64,000 bases of DNA from contig NC_077239.1 in NCBI RefSeq assembly GCF_947179165.1, positions 68,242,634 to 68,306,633 of the forward strand, given 5' to 3'. Below the pieces are notes generated by a model. It did not search any database, was not told the origin of the DNA, and saw nothing but the letters and a program-made list of their open reading frames with translations. The translations under genes and the position numbers were made by a program. Shown here in pieces: positions 12,218-23,406 of this stretch; positions within the stretch are counted from its first letter, which is position 1; every line of letters begins with the position of its first letter. The stretch is from Solanum dulcamara. Taxonomy: Eukaryota > Streptophyta > Magnoliopsida > Solanales > Solanaceae.

Positions 12218-13825
12218 GGCATCATAGGTCTGATCACTTTCTTTGTAGTTATTATTGAGTTCTTTGACGTGAAATCGAGGATAATGCACACTCTTTTGAT
12301 AGGGGGTAGGGCATCCTGACACTTGGAGTTTTTGTTTCCATGTTTCTTTTCTCACAAGCATATATCTAGCAGAACTGGCATGTTTAGGTTATTTCTATGT
12401 AATTACAAAAGTCTATAAAAGTATATAGTAGCCTATGAAGTGGATGAGTTTAAGTGAACAAAAATGACTCGCAACTAAAAATTTTATGAAATACTATGTG
12501 ATTGGTATGGCTTGTGAAAACTCATTTGTTAGGATCTTTATAGGACATTTTACATACTGACTTGTCGATCAAATGCTAACTAGGACATAATTGGTTTGAT
12601 TAGTGCTGAATAGTATAACATATGTACCATGTGTGTTAGCTTAAATACTTAGTTTGAACAAAGCATCTGTAAGCTAGAACTTGCCTAGTTTGTCTCACTG
12701 AACTGATTGAATAACTTGATTACGATAGGATAATAGGCCGTCATTGAAAACAAGTCACTTAACCTAAAAATAACCAACCAAATGAAAGCATATCCTTTGA
12801 ACTGAAAGTTTGATCCTAAATAAACCTTTTCTTTCATTAACCACAATTAAGCTTCCCTTTCCATTTGTAAATCTTTATTTTGGCCTTGGTCCTAAGGACA
12901 ACGTGTATGTCAACCCAGGCTAAAGCCTAAGTTAAGGATGGCTACTATATGGATAATCAGTCTATGAGCCTTTATATTGGCCCTGGTCCCTCCTAAGAGA
13001 TTATGTACTTCAACTCAGGCCAAAAACCTAAGTTGATGGTGCTATTATAGAGAGAAGCAAAAAAGTGGGGTATGAAAAGAGTTGAGTGATGAGAAAAAAA
13101 TAATAATAAGTATGAGGGTGTGGCTGCTGAGGAAATAAAAGAATAAGTGTGATGCATAAGGAAATTCAAAATTGCATTAAGGAGATACACTTAGAAAAAA
13201 ATAGAGAAGAAGAAGAAAGGAATAAAGGCGAAAACCACATCCAGGCGAGAATAGAGAATTAAACAAGGGGATGAAATATTTTGGGGAGTGGAAAATAAGT
13301 AGCTAAGTCAGAGTAGTGTCTGGAAGGGCAAAGTAGTCATTGTTACCCTAAATGTATCCTACCTGAGTCTGAACCTACGTTACAAGCAAAGAAAGTCCTA
13401 ATTTGATCCTAAAAGAGCTATTCAAAATTGTCGTGTAGAAAATAAAGGCAAGCCTATGGTCTTTGTATGTGCTTTGATTGAACTTCATTTGTGAGTGTTG
13501 ATTGAGTTTATCCTAGTCTCTGTTCTATTTGTGCATACTGTGCAAAAGACTTCTTTGTTGTGAGGGTACTGTAATTATATTATTGAGTTACTATATTGCT
13601 TAGTACACTGTCATTTGCATTTGTTTGGTTGATTGTGAGTAGTGCTATGTTGTAAGTCGATCCTTGTGAGTTAGTTGGACTACCAATGTATTGCGTAGTT
13701 GAGAATGAGTCATGGTTGATGTGATGAGCTTCTATATATCTATCCTATAGTCATTTGTATTTATGTGCTGTGTTGTTTTATTTTATATAATTTCTTGAGG
13801 ACAAACAATGGTGCTAAGTTAAGGG
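12218..13825 (+). other. Athila-1 3' spacer, copy B, ending in the PPT
   Basis: Non-coding element DNA. It repeats the hairpin units of copy A in weaker form (12926-12940 and 13027-13041). From about 13160 it continues into sequence absent from copy A but present in Athila-2 (54430-55090), then GAGGACAAACAATGGTGCTAAG leads to the PPT. I see no coding potential. Confidence 0.75.
13813..13825 (+). promoter_or_regulatory. Polypurine tract of Athila-1
   Basis: GCTAAGTTAAGGG lies directly before the TG that starts the LTR; the matching site in Athila-2 is 55078-55090. A purine-rich run here primes plus-strand DNA synthesis in LTR retrotransposons. The boundary is inferred from the comparison of the two copies. 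Confidence 0.7.
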
Positions 13826-15461
13826 TGTTGATGTGTCTCTTATTAACGATACTTTAGATGCCCAAAATGGTGAATTAGTGTGCGTTGCAAGTATGTTTCT
13901 ATAGATATGATGTATGTTTTGTGTATGTTGCAGGAAAACTAAGTCGCACATGAGTTTAGATGATTTTTGTGGGTCTGAGTGCTGTTTTGTTGGGGACTGA
14001 GGAATACAAGCCTCATCACATATCGTAGTTCCTTTCACGGGCCGTGGTGGTTGGCGTAGTGTTAATAAGAGAAGGAAGTTGTCTGGAGAATTTGATGAAG
14101 TATAAATCCACGGAACCCACCACGGACCATAGTGCCTTGCACGGGCCATGCTGGATGTCGCAATGCTAGCCTTGTGAAGAGGCTATTGCTATAATTTATG
14201 CCAAGTATAACTCCACGGAACCCATCACAGGCCGTGGAGTTAATTACTGACCATATTGTCTGATCGTAAAGGATGATGGAAAAAATTGGAGAATTGTCAA
14301 AGGCTATCACCACGGACTTCAATACAGATCGTATTCATCACCACGGGGCGTGATGATTGTTCGTGAAGAGATCAACGTTTACACTGGTGAAGAAGACAAG
14401 TTAAACGCCACGGAAGCAGGACAACAGACTGTTAACTCCAGTACGTTTTGTAATGACCCAGCGTGAAAAGTGCCGACTTAAATTTTCCTAGTTTGTTTAG
14501 GATTTGGTTCTGTATTTCTATAAATAACTGAATTTATTTTATTTTAAGGGTTCTGCATGTTATTAATTTTTTGAGTATTTTGTGAATATATTGATTCTTG
14601 AAATATCCTTTAGGTTTTCATTTTTGATTCATGGTTCGTGTGTTTGATTCAAGATTTACTTCTTCATCCACATAGGTATTTATTTATTAATTTTACACAA
14701 ATTCTTGTTCTTTTACTTAAAATCATGAGTAGCTAATCGCACAACTAGGGTTGTGGAAACCATGATGATTTAACTAAAATAGGCAAAACATAGGATTGAT
14801 ATTTGTGATTTATTTTTTTGTATGTATTGTGATTTCTTTATTTAAAAGTCTTTCTTAGTGAGTAAACATATTAAGAACTTTCCCACATATATTTCTTATC
14901 CGGGAGGGAGTGATTAAGAAAAGACTATCACAATATTAATTCGAAGAGCCTGACTTCGAAACAAGGGATAAACTTCGTCTAAGTTACTTGAGACCAGGAG
15001 GAGATAGTACTCTGAGATCTAGAGTAAGGCTTAGTAAATCATAAATTCTGAGATAGGGAGGAGATGAATGAGATACGTCTAAGGAGGACTGGGAGGTGAA
15101 TTAGATGTTACCTAACTCGCTAGATTTTGCATGCAATGCATTGAACAATATCATGAATACAAATTGTCTATTAAGTTACATGTCTGGGGAACACAATCCT
15201 AGCTAAATTTTCATATTAGTCACAATTTAATTGTTAGTTACTTTACTGAAACATCATTGTGTTAGTAAATTAAATAACAACCCCCTCATTTTATTTTATG
15301 TACTTTATTTTTGAGAAATAACTACTACAACTGAATAAGTCATAGCTAATAGTCTTGTTTTGACTTATTCTTTGTGGGTTCAATCCTAACTCTTAGTTGG
15401 ATAAAACAGACTACTAACGATCATCTTTATCTCTTTCGAGAGGTATAATTGAACGTTATCA
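13826..15461 (+). repeat. 3' LTR of Athila-1
   Basis: About 1.64 kb, from TGTTGATG to AACGTTATCA. The inner part matches the Athila-2 LTRs at 35286-36510 and 55091-56410, including the shared end AACGTTATCA seen just before a PBS at 36510. The start could be 3 nt further in (TGATGTG), which would give TGAT/ATCA ends. CACGG-type palindromes lie at 14100-14360. Sequence after 15461 is not a PBS, so this is the downstream LTR. A stretch of 76 bp to 15537 is unassigned flank. Confidence 0.82.
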
Positions 15462-15537
15462 TGGTCTAGGTCAATCCGTAATAGATTGAGGATGATTTTT
15501 AGGCTTGGGTTGGATTTTATAGTAGCCAAGACATTAA

Positions 15538-18500
15538 TGTCATGACCCAACCCTGTGGGTTGCGACTGGGGTCCGACCTGGACCCCCGTATATGTATCTA
15601 TCAACTATAGTCAAGTTGAATCATGTGTGATGTGATACTATACACAAAAACCCCAATGGGTCAAAACTTTTTTGGGTATATGTAGCCCCTTTTATTCGTA
15701 CCATATCATGAAAGGGAACACAAGCCGAAAAGGCTATTGTAACAGAAAAACATTTACAATGCAACATACAGGCATGGCTAAAACAAACCTATAAACAACC
15801 CACATACACATGTATATAGACCTCTAAGAGTTATGAACGATAACTATGGCGAGACAGGGCCTCCACTGTACCCCTGAATAATTAAATGCCAATATCAAAT
15901 GACCAGCACCAAGAGCTAGGCTCCAGAGCAGTGGATCCCTTCCAACATAGCTGAGTGGAAATCCTAAGCTAGAGGATCTCCGAAATGAACATCTATATCT
16001 GCGGGTATGAAATATAGCCCCCGGAGAATGGGGGGTCAGTACGATATATGTATTGAGTATGTAAAGCATAATACATCATAACTGAGACAGCAACTGAAAT
16101 AGGGATGTAGGAAATAAATATAACATTTAACAACTCACTGTACCTGCATCTAAGGATGTGTAGTCATATACATTCTTATACACTGTACCCGACTGTCTAG
16201 TGAACTCAGTGTCATAACCGTTTTATCATCTTAACATGTCATCATATCGTCATATATATTACTTCATCATATCATCGTATATGATATCATTTCATCATAT
16301 ATAGTATAATCTTATCGTATATGACATCATATTACCTCAGGTTCATTATAGGGCTCTGGGTCATAAATGTATCACTATATTTTCATATGCATGCCTACAT
16401 AAGGTATCTGTCCCTTTAGTAAGGGACTCGATGAAGGGAGTGGTGTACGTTATAGTGTACCATCATCATATATACATACTGTACCCATCCCTCTAGGGAG
16501 GGACTCAGTATTCCTTATTTATTTCTCCACACATACCATCACACACATACCATCATATTACAACACATACCATCATATTACAGTCGCCCCGGGACTCGAT
16601 GAATAATCGTATTGTCATAATATATTACCGTGCCTCACCTATGGAATCGTCTCCTTGTACATGGAACTATATGTACTCGGCCCGAAACTCGGTGAAAGAA
16701 GTATTAAAGCTATGCCCGACATAATATTTGGCCCATCGTAGGATGTAGAGAAAGAAGGGTTACAACATGCACGAATAGAGTAGTGAGAAACTATATGTAA
16801 TTAAGTCACCCTCTGGGGCTCAATGAAACAGTCAAGTGTACCATCACTTGAAGACCAGGGAAGTAATTATCCGAAGTTCCCTTTAGATGTCATTAGGAAT
16901 TACATCAATTGGGGCCTCAAGAATCATAGACATGCATCAAGACAATATCACATAGCTTATGCAAGCAAAGAAATAACTTATGCAATCTGAAATATTTATC
17001 ACTGCAGAGCCTATAGGAAGAGGAGCTCGAGAATAGTAATTTAACTACTTTCAGACTTTTAATGCTTAGAAGTGACTACAAGTCACGAGTTATATTCGGA
17101 GCTCATAATTGGAATTACCTCTGAACCCATATCATGTATGATTTCACTTACAATTAAGCCATTCCAAATGAAAGAAGAGATAGGCTTTACATGTACTACT
17201 TTTCATCACATAGAAGACTTAAAGGCAATAACTCAGTTATTGCAGGAGTTCTAACATCAAGAAGTGGATAAAACTTATGAATCATACTTGGAGTTTTATG
17301 AGTGGAATTATCCTCACATTTCATATACACATCAATAGTAACTTACATCTGAGACATCCCAAAGAAAAGAAGGGATAACCTTACATACCTGTTATGGATT
17401 AATCTCATTCAAGATCGCTTCGATACTCCTTTAACCTATTTAACATGAAAGTAATACTAATGTTAGAAACCTTTGACCTTCCAGCTTCTAAATCCACAAC
17501 CAAGGACCCATAGGAATCAATTCCTTATTCGCCTTTCTCGACTAGTCTATTAGTTAGTTAAGGAGTTAACGGAAATCAAGCAGCATCTCCTCTATAACTT
17601 GCGCTATCCAAACTTTCAATTTAACCCCCAAACCTTAGTATACAAACAACAACAACAATCAAAAGCATATATACAAGTAAATCACTTCAATATTACACAA
17701 CACAAACTCCAAACAACTCACTTAGAACCACGATACCAAAATAGGGTTTTTAATCTCTATTTTGTAAAACCTATAACCACACGAACCGGAGTGTCCTATG
17801 GCTTCAACCAGCAGCATATAAAGTCATTTTTATTCATGTTACATCCCTTCAACACTACAAAATAATTCCCAACACAACACCATAATAATAACGACTCTAG
17901 CCAAACTTTAACCGTTAAAATCGCGTCAAACCAGCTCCTACATGACCTGTAATGTTCTTTAGTCATACCATGTATATTTTCATGTTTCCAATCCGTATTT
18001 ATATTTTCATAACATGTCCAAACCCTTGACAAAATATGGGAGAAGATAACCAAGCCATACCTTGCTAAAACTCGCTAAAACTTGCCTCAGATGTTCTCTT
18101 AACATGCTGAAAATTGATGGGCTGTTCGCATCCCTTCTTCGATGCCCCAAATAGTAATTTTACGCTATTAAACACCATCAAGTAGCTGTGTAATAACTTA
18201 AATAATTAATTCACAGAGTAAAATTCAGAGCCTTACCTTGAATTGGAGCAACCCGTAGCCACTCTTTATTTTCTCTCATATTTTTGATCTCAATTTAGCT
18301 AAGAAATATTATTGAAAATAAAATTTACTTCAGCATAACATACACATATACACCTCTTTAGGATGTGACATGTGGCAGCCCCCTAAGGTGCCACCTCATG
18401 CCATGCAGCCATCCATATGCTGCCACATGTCACGTGGGGTCCACACCAAGTAGGTGTGTCACCTACTTGGTCCAAGTAGGTGCATCACCTACATGGTCCA

Positions 18501-18816
18501 AGTAGGTGCATCACCTACATGGTCCAAGTAGGTGCATCACCTACTTAGTGCAAGTAGGTGCATCACCTACTTATTTCCGAGTAGGTGCATCACCTACTTC
18601 TGCCTCTTCTATGGGTTCGTAATCTCATCTAACTTTAAGAACCTATGTAATTCTTGCTACGTAAGATCGACATGTGCTTAAGCAGCTTAGTTATGCAAGA
18701 CTCTAAGTTGGTAGCTTATGTAAGTAAATTGAGTCCTACGACTCATTACTCGACCTCCAACTCCTTCCGGATTCTCACAACTCTATTTCCAACCTTTACT
18801 ATTATGGGGCACCACA
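15538..18816 (-). repeat. T1: minus-strand LTR (3' LTR) of a Ty3/gypsy element
   Basis: About 3.3 kb. Read on the minus strand it starts TGTGGTGCCCC and ends GGGTTGGGTCATGACA, the TG...CA form of the LTRs in this window, which end in (G)TCGTGACA. A purine-rich tract sits just outside its start, so it is the 3' LTR. No PBS is seen beyond its other end. It holds AT-rich stretches (16220-16335), about two and a half copies of a 20-bp ACACATACCATCATATTACA repeat (16528-16582), and the hairpin array at 18448-18599. I see no gene in it; open frames inside are chance. Confidence 0.7.
18448..18599. repeat. Tandem array of six 26-bp hairpin units
   Basis: Six copies start at 18448, 18474, 18500, 18526, 18552 and 18579, so the spacing is 26, 26, 26, 26 and 27. 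Each unit holds arms AAGTAGGTG and CACCTACTT around a 3-nt loop (CAT, or TGT in the first), with small differences such as ACAT for ACTT in copies 2 and 3. The units are joined by short linkers such as GGTCC. It lies near the 5' end of the T1 LTR, upstream of most of it. Confidence 0.93.
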
Positions 18817-18853
18817 TCCTCCCTTCCTTAGAGTTATTTAGTAATGTTATAGA
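18817..18853 (-). other. T1 polypurine tract and stub of internal region
   Basis: On the minus strand the tract reads AAGGAAGGGAGGA directly before TGTGGTGCC, the usual arrangement of PPT and 3' LTR. Only about 37 bp of internal sequence remains. From about 18854 the sequence changes to another LTR, so the body of T1 has been lost or displaced. Confidence 0.6.
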
Positions 18854-20830
18854 TAATGTGGATCACATGATAGCTTTAGAGAAGCTAGATAGGTGTTCCC
18901 ATGTACCAACAGTGCGGGGCATAACAATTAAGCAGTCCATAGCGATTTTCAAAATTGAATTCAGGTGAGTAAAACTCCTAAAATCGAACTTGGCGTGAAA
19001 GGGTTGGTTTGGAATGTCTATCATTGAAGATATATTGTAAAATAGGATCCCTTAGGGGAGTTTTTGAACTGTCGTATTCGTGCAAGCCGCTATAGTGGTG
19101 CCATATCGATATAGTGAGATGCTTTTGCAGGTGCTACATCAGGGTAATCAAGCGCTATAGCAAGAAATTAATGCGCTATAGCTAGTCGGACCGATATAGC
19201 AGGGTAAGTCAAGTTTTAGCATAGAGAATTTTCAAAACAATCATTAGTTGGCTATCTCATTTTGGGTAATGCAAGGACGACTTTGGACTTTTTTCACTAG
19301 TTTTTCATCGTCTTCATCAATTAAGATAAGTTCATTACATTCTCAACTTATATATTCAATTATTAACTTTAGAATTCATGAGGGTAACCTTGGAAAAGGA
19401 TTTTAACTTAAAATTGATGGTGGGAAGCCCTAGTTTGGATGGAATTATCATGAATTAGCCTGGAATTAGGATTTGAGTATAATCTGGGTATTGTTAGGCC
19501 ACTATTGATTGATTAGTGTATTTAAATATTTTATAGACCATGAACAAGCTAGGATTCATAACAAGGAGAAAGCTTAGGTTGCATATAGTTTTAAAGGCTT
19601 GATTCAAGGTAGGTGATGGTTTGTATGTTTTCAAGTTGTGTATGTATGCATGTCTACTGCTTTGTAGTATTACTTGTGCAATACATGTGTTGGAAACTAA
19701 AAGGCTAAATTGAAATGGCACCATGTTGATAATCTCATGAAATGAACTTATTTATTTACTTTTGGTTTCAAGTTTGATTGTTCATTGTGATTGTGATTGT
19801 GCATATTGTTGAAAGGCTCAACACTGGTACATGTTATCTCTAGGTTGGCTCGGGTACTACACCTTGTATGATTCATTGATGGTTGGCTCCGATACCACGC
19901 TTGATATGATTCATTAATGGTTGACTCGAGTACTATGATGGTAACACTAATAATTTTTATGTGAATTCCATAAGAGGACTGGGTATGTGCATTTTATGAT
20001 CATGTGGGACATGTATTATGTATTGGTTGATTTAGGATATTGTGATTGGAAATTGGTATTATATTGTGACTATAGGTTTATGTGTTGACTTGTTTTACTA
20101 TGGTGAAGTAACTTGTTTACATTCATGTTTTGAACTGGCCGTGTGATCCTACAAGTACACTATAGTTGTGTACTGAATCTTCACTTGCTCTTTTTTGTTG
20201 AGTACAAGGTATATTTTAATGACTTATCTAAGACCACCATTAAAGGACGCTTGGCATTCAAATCCAAGGGCGAGTTATTCCTTCCAGGTTATCATGGATT
20301 CCTCTTAGTTCTTAGTCTTTCTTTCCGGACTCAGACAATCTTAGACTTTAGTTTTATGTTTATTCTTTTGAGATTGCATCTGCATATTCTAGAATTTGTT
20401 AGAGTTTTGATACTATGACTTTCAGATTCTAGAGAAATGATTTTATATAGCGATTAAGTTATGGGAACTTGATCCTTTTTGTTATTTTAAACTCTTTATT
20501 TCATAATCCACTTGATGTGTTTATACATATGGGTTAATTGGTTGGTGTTGGTTATAGTTTGGTTCTCCCACATAAAGTTTAGTGTAGGTATCACCCATAG
20601 GGGATTAGGGTTGTGATTGTGATGTATTAATGCATGTTGGATCGGTTACCACATTGGTATATTTAGATCAGGTACCACACTGGTATAATTGAATTGGGTA
20701 CCAGGCCGGTACATTTAAAATGGGTACCACACCGATACACTAACTATTGAAATGGGTACTATGCGAGGAAAAATAATTTGGGTATGGATTCTGTGAGAGG
20801 ACTAATGTTGATTATTGATTTATGATTGAG
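18854..20830 (+). repeat. T2: broken LTR fragments related to the T4 LTR
   Basis: The stretch from 18945 (GTGAGTAAAACTCC...GGCGTGAAAGG) follows the same order as the T4 LTRs (27719 and 33316) and runs to a damaged end near 20622 (GGTTCTCCCAC...GGTTGTGATTGTGA). From about 20625 to 20830 an inner part of a similar LTR appears again, up to the start of T3. No gene is present. Three 38-bp units (GGTTGGCTCGGGTAC...) start at 19843, 19881 and 19919. Confidence 0.6.
20637..20765. repeat. Tandem 26-28 bp repeat with GTACC/GGTAC arms
   Basis: Four to five units of the form GATCGGGTACCACACCGGTACAT. Each carries 5-bp arms GTACC and GGTAC around a 5-bp spacer. They occupy the place held by the TGTCA/TGACA repeats in the T4 LTR (34311-34462). 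Confidence 0.75.
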
Positions 20831-22440
20831 TGTAAGACCCCAAAAATTGAAAAGTTCGAATGGATGTGTTAGAAAAAAATTCAGAGGAAAAGTTGTAGGG
20901 ATGATCTCCATGTGGCCATTAACAGGCTGTTTAGAGCTCCATGTCTTGTGGAGATCAACCTTTAAGGGAAGTTTAAGGAGAAGTATTAGGAGTGACCTCC
21001 ATGAGCCCCTAAATGGCTTGTGGTGACCACCACGACCTATGGTGGGCTTTGTATTGGTCATTCCTGAGGAAGCCCAAATCCTTCTCCTTCCACAGGCTCC
21101 TATATGGTCCATGGTTCCCTAAATGGATCTTGTAGGGGTCTACGAAGGGGTTTTCGACAGTTAATTCCTAGGGTCATTTTGGGTATTTCACATCTTCTTA
21201 ATATTAAATTTATGTGGTTGTTGGGATTTATCTGATCCTATGACTACCCAAACCCTCAATTGTTACCTTATTCCATCTCAAATACTCAATACAAAAAATT
21301 CTGTCTCTAGATTTCTCTCCCAAGCTATCTTTTTCTCTAAGCTAAAGATTCCAAGGATCTTTAAGTTCAATTCTCTCAATTCCAATTGAATTTAAGGATT
21401 TGATTAATCAAGGTATGTGGGAATTCATCCATTGATCTTCTTCTATCCATGGAGTCCTAAAGGTTTTCTCAATTATCTCTTTTATGAAATTCTCCTAAAC
21501 CTACTTCAGATGCTTTTGCATTGGATCAATTTAGTTATGCATTTACTCAATTTCAATGATCTACTCATGCATGATTCAATCTCAATTACATGTTTTCAAT
21601 GAATTTTATAAGGACCCATTCATTTTTCTATGAATTTTAATTATGAACTATGAATTTTGATTATGAATTTGAAGAAAAACTATGCATGTTTTCATATAAG
21701 TTATGAATTATGATTCAAGTATGTTTTTAAGAAAGTAACCATAAATTGTGAAAGGTTTTCTCACAATATGAAAGAAATCATGATGTAGATGTTTAAAAAG
21801 GTAAGTAGCTATATGTTTATGCTATGATCATAACTTTCAAGGAGCTATTCTTATGATCTGGATTGGTTGATTATTGTCTTTCCTAATGACTATGATTTAC
21901 GTATTCTATTTGGATTAACTTAGCACCAAGAGAACTTTATTGTTGAGACTTAGTAAGGGAGTCAATATATGCCCTTGTAGGTGCCTTAATGGCCTAGCTA
22001 GTAGATCTACATATAGATCATGTTCATGTTTATCTGGAGTCTACCTTAGCAAGTAGCCTCTCCCGTTTTGGTGTGGGAGTTACATCATATTCTATGTTAT
22101 AGCTCACATGGTATTAAATATCGGTTAAGGTTAATATCCCACAATGTATGTTATGTTTTACTACAAGTCTTCCTTATGTCTTTTAAATGATGCTTTGACC
22201 ATATCATATGGTTTTATAATTTACTCTCATGTTTTAAAGAATGTTGGTCATGCATCTCATGTTCATACTTATCATATTGTCCTAGTCACGTTTTGCATAT
22301 TTCTTAGATACTTAGTGCATTCCATGTAGTAACGTATACTTTTTACCTATATTGTATCATAATGTAGGGTCTGACAATCATTCTATGTATACCTCAACCT
22401 GCTAACTAGCTATGTGGAGGTATCCCTTCGTGGCCAGCTT

Positions 22441-22538
22441 CTTAGAGGCGACTTAAATACGCAATGGGGTATTGTAAGTGGCAGAGTGGCCTTGCTGCCA
22501 CGATCCACTGAGATTCAGCCATTTGTCACTCAGATTCG
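22441..22538 (+). rRNA. 25S rRNA fragment 1 (3' terminal part), non-functional
   Basis: The stretch reads GACTTAAATACGCAATGGGG, then TGTAAGTGGCAGAGTGGCC and GCCACGATCCACTGAGATTC. These are the conserved last bases of plant 25S rRNA, recognised from memory. It differs by changes such as GCGACGG to GCAATGG, typical of a methylated, decaying copy. It lies inside an LTR and is far too short to act as rRNA. Confidence 0.88.
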
Positions 22539-22617
22539 CGTCGTTTCTAGCTCGGATTCTGACTTAGAGGCGTTTATTCATAATCCAGCACATGGTAGCT
22601 TCGCGCCACTGGCTTTT
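22539..22617 (-). rRNA. 25S rRNA fragment 2, inverted
   Basis: On the minus strand it reads AAAAGCCAGTGGCGCGAAGC, then TGCTGGATTATGA and ACGCCTCTAAGTCAGAATCC, a conserved block shortly upstream of the 25S 3' end. It abuts fragment 1 in opposite orientation with no spacer. G-to-A and C-to-T changes again dominate. Confidence 0.88.
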
Positions 22618-22680
22618 GATTAGTCTTTCGCCCCTATACCCAAGTCAGACGAATGATTTACACATCAATATCGCTACGGG
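22618..22680 (-). rRNA. 25S rRNA fragment 3, inverted, from the 5' half
   Basis: On the minus strand it reads CGTAGCGATATTGATG, then TCGTCTGACTTGGGTATAGG and GGCGAAAGACTAATC. This is the conserved 25S block just before the sequence ATCGAACCATCTAGTAGC. It joins fragment 2 directly on the same strand, so on that strand more than 2 kb of 25S would have been skipped between them. Confidence 0.85.
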
Positions 22681-22749
22681 TCTGCCAATCGACTCTGAGC
22701 GTAGACCAGCGTGGATTGGGGGGGCGGCCAAAGCGAAGTCCGAAGATAT

Positions 22750-22794
22750 CGGCGGGAGGCTCAAGAAGAGTTATCTTTTCTGTTTAATAGCCTG
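22750..22794 (+). rRNA. 25S rRNA fragment 4, forward, internal
   Basis: GGCGGGAGGCTCAAGAAGAG followed by TTATCTTTTCTGTTTAA and TAGCCTG matches a conserved internal 25S segment (GAGTTATCTTTTCTGTTTAACAG). Flanking GC-rich DNA (22681-22749 and 22795-23005) is not assigned. It includes a motif GACCAGC(G/A)TGGATTGGGG repeated about 146 bp apart (22704 and 22850) and a run of 15 G at 22863-22877. It may be further rDNA or intergenic spacer. Confidence 0.75.
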
Positions 22795-23394
22795 GCGCGG
22801 GGATAAGCCGAGTACGGTTGAGCGCCGGTGGCCAACGCGGGGGGCGTGGACCAGCATGGATTGGGGGGGGGGGGGGGCAGCTCAAGCCCAGGCTCTCGAT
22901 ACGCCCGTGAAACACCGTCTCCCCGATTATGGTAGGCAGCGTGTGCCGAAGGCGATGCAAGCATGGGCGGTGTTGGGCGTAGGGCGCTGGGCCATTATCT
23001 CGCTTGTTGCTAGATTTTGGAATTGCTATCTGCTTGTTGGTGAATCCTCATTCTTCGAGGATACAACATTTATGATTTCCTTTATGTTCCTCTTTAAATT
23101 TACTTCCTTATGCTTAGGGTGAGCTAGGACTTGTCCTAATGCCCCGTCTAGTCTAGTAGAGGTATGTTATATTGTTATGTCTATGTTGTCTTATTTATTC
23201 TAAGATTTATCTTGATTTCTCTTATATTGAGATTTTCATATTGAGACTTATATCTACATTCATTATAACTTGTTGATGTATTCTTACTTATCTTATGTAT
23301 GCTCATGTATGATATGCTAAGAGGCTTGGTTGGCATCTCTCGGGATCTTAATCACTGCATCACATCTAGGGCGTAGCTTGGGTCGTGACAAACT

Positions 23395-23406
23395 TGATAT
23401 CAGAGC
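23395..23406 (+). promoter_or_regulatory. T3 primer-binding site, initiator tRNA-Met
   Basis: TGATATCAGAGC begins 4 nt after the LTR end. It differs by one base from TGGTATCAGAGC, the complement of the 3' end of plant initiator tRNA-Met. T7 has the same 4-nt spacing. Confidence 0.88.

Larger units (their letters stand above)
1..15461 (+). mobile_element. Athila-1: degenerate Athila-type Ty3/gypsy element, 5' end outside window
   Basis: The order RT, RNase H, integrase, extra ORF, long spacer, PPT and LTR is that of the Athila branch of Ty3/gypsy elements. Lineage calls rest on the RT box FMDDF, the integrase-end motif LFPGKLQSKWFGPF (2842-2883) and an ORF between pol and the 3' LTR. The 5' LTR, gag and protease lie upstream of the window. 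The element is not simple: integrase-to-spacer occurs twice in direct repeat, 2150-7466 (copy A) and 7467-13160 (copy B). All reading frames carry stops, so the element cannot act on its own. The Athila assignment is confident; the exact family is unknown. Confidence 0.9.
20831..23390 (+). repeat. 5' LTR of T3, enlarged by an rDNA-derived insert
   Basis: It starts TGTAAGACCCC and ends GGTCGTGACA. Its 2560 bp exceed the about 2.2-2.3 kb of the related LTRs of T5, T6 and T7 because of a GC-rich block at about 22441-23005 that they lack. Sequence on both sides (gcatgttcat, 'gttggtgaatcctcattc' at 23036) lines up with the T6 LTR at 46880-46950. CACGACC-type palindromes lie near 21000-21110. Open frames at 22414-23122 belong to the insert and are not genes. 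Confidence 0.85.

Noticed and set aside
15462..15537. Possible PBS between the Athila-1 LTR and T1
   Set aside because: No match to the 3' end of initiator tRNA-Met or tRNA-Asp could be found on either strand; left as unassigned flank.
15824..16069. Minus-strand open frame of 81 codons
   Set aside because: It lies inside the T1 LTR and has no recognised motif; LTRs do not normally encode proteins.
16216..16335. AT-rich ATCATATATGATAT stretch as a possible origin or matrix-attachment site
   Set aside because: It is low-complexity sequence within the T1 LTR; nothing specific supports a role.
18448..18599. Possible CRISPR-like array
   Set aside because: Units are head-to-tail with almost no spacer and each is itself a palindrome; the setting is a plant LTR and there are no cas genes.
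22441..22794. A functional rRNA gene
   Set aside because: Only short, reordered and inverted pieces are present, with many transitions, and they are embedded in an LTR.
22592..23122. A 176-codon open frame in GC-rich DNA
   Set aside because: It runs through the 25S rDNA pieces, on both of their orientations, and the G-run; openness follows from high GC content. No protein motif is seen.
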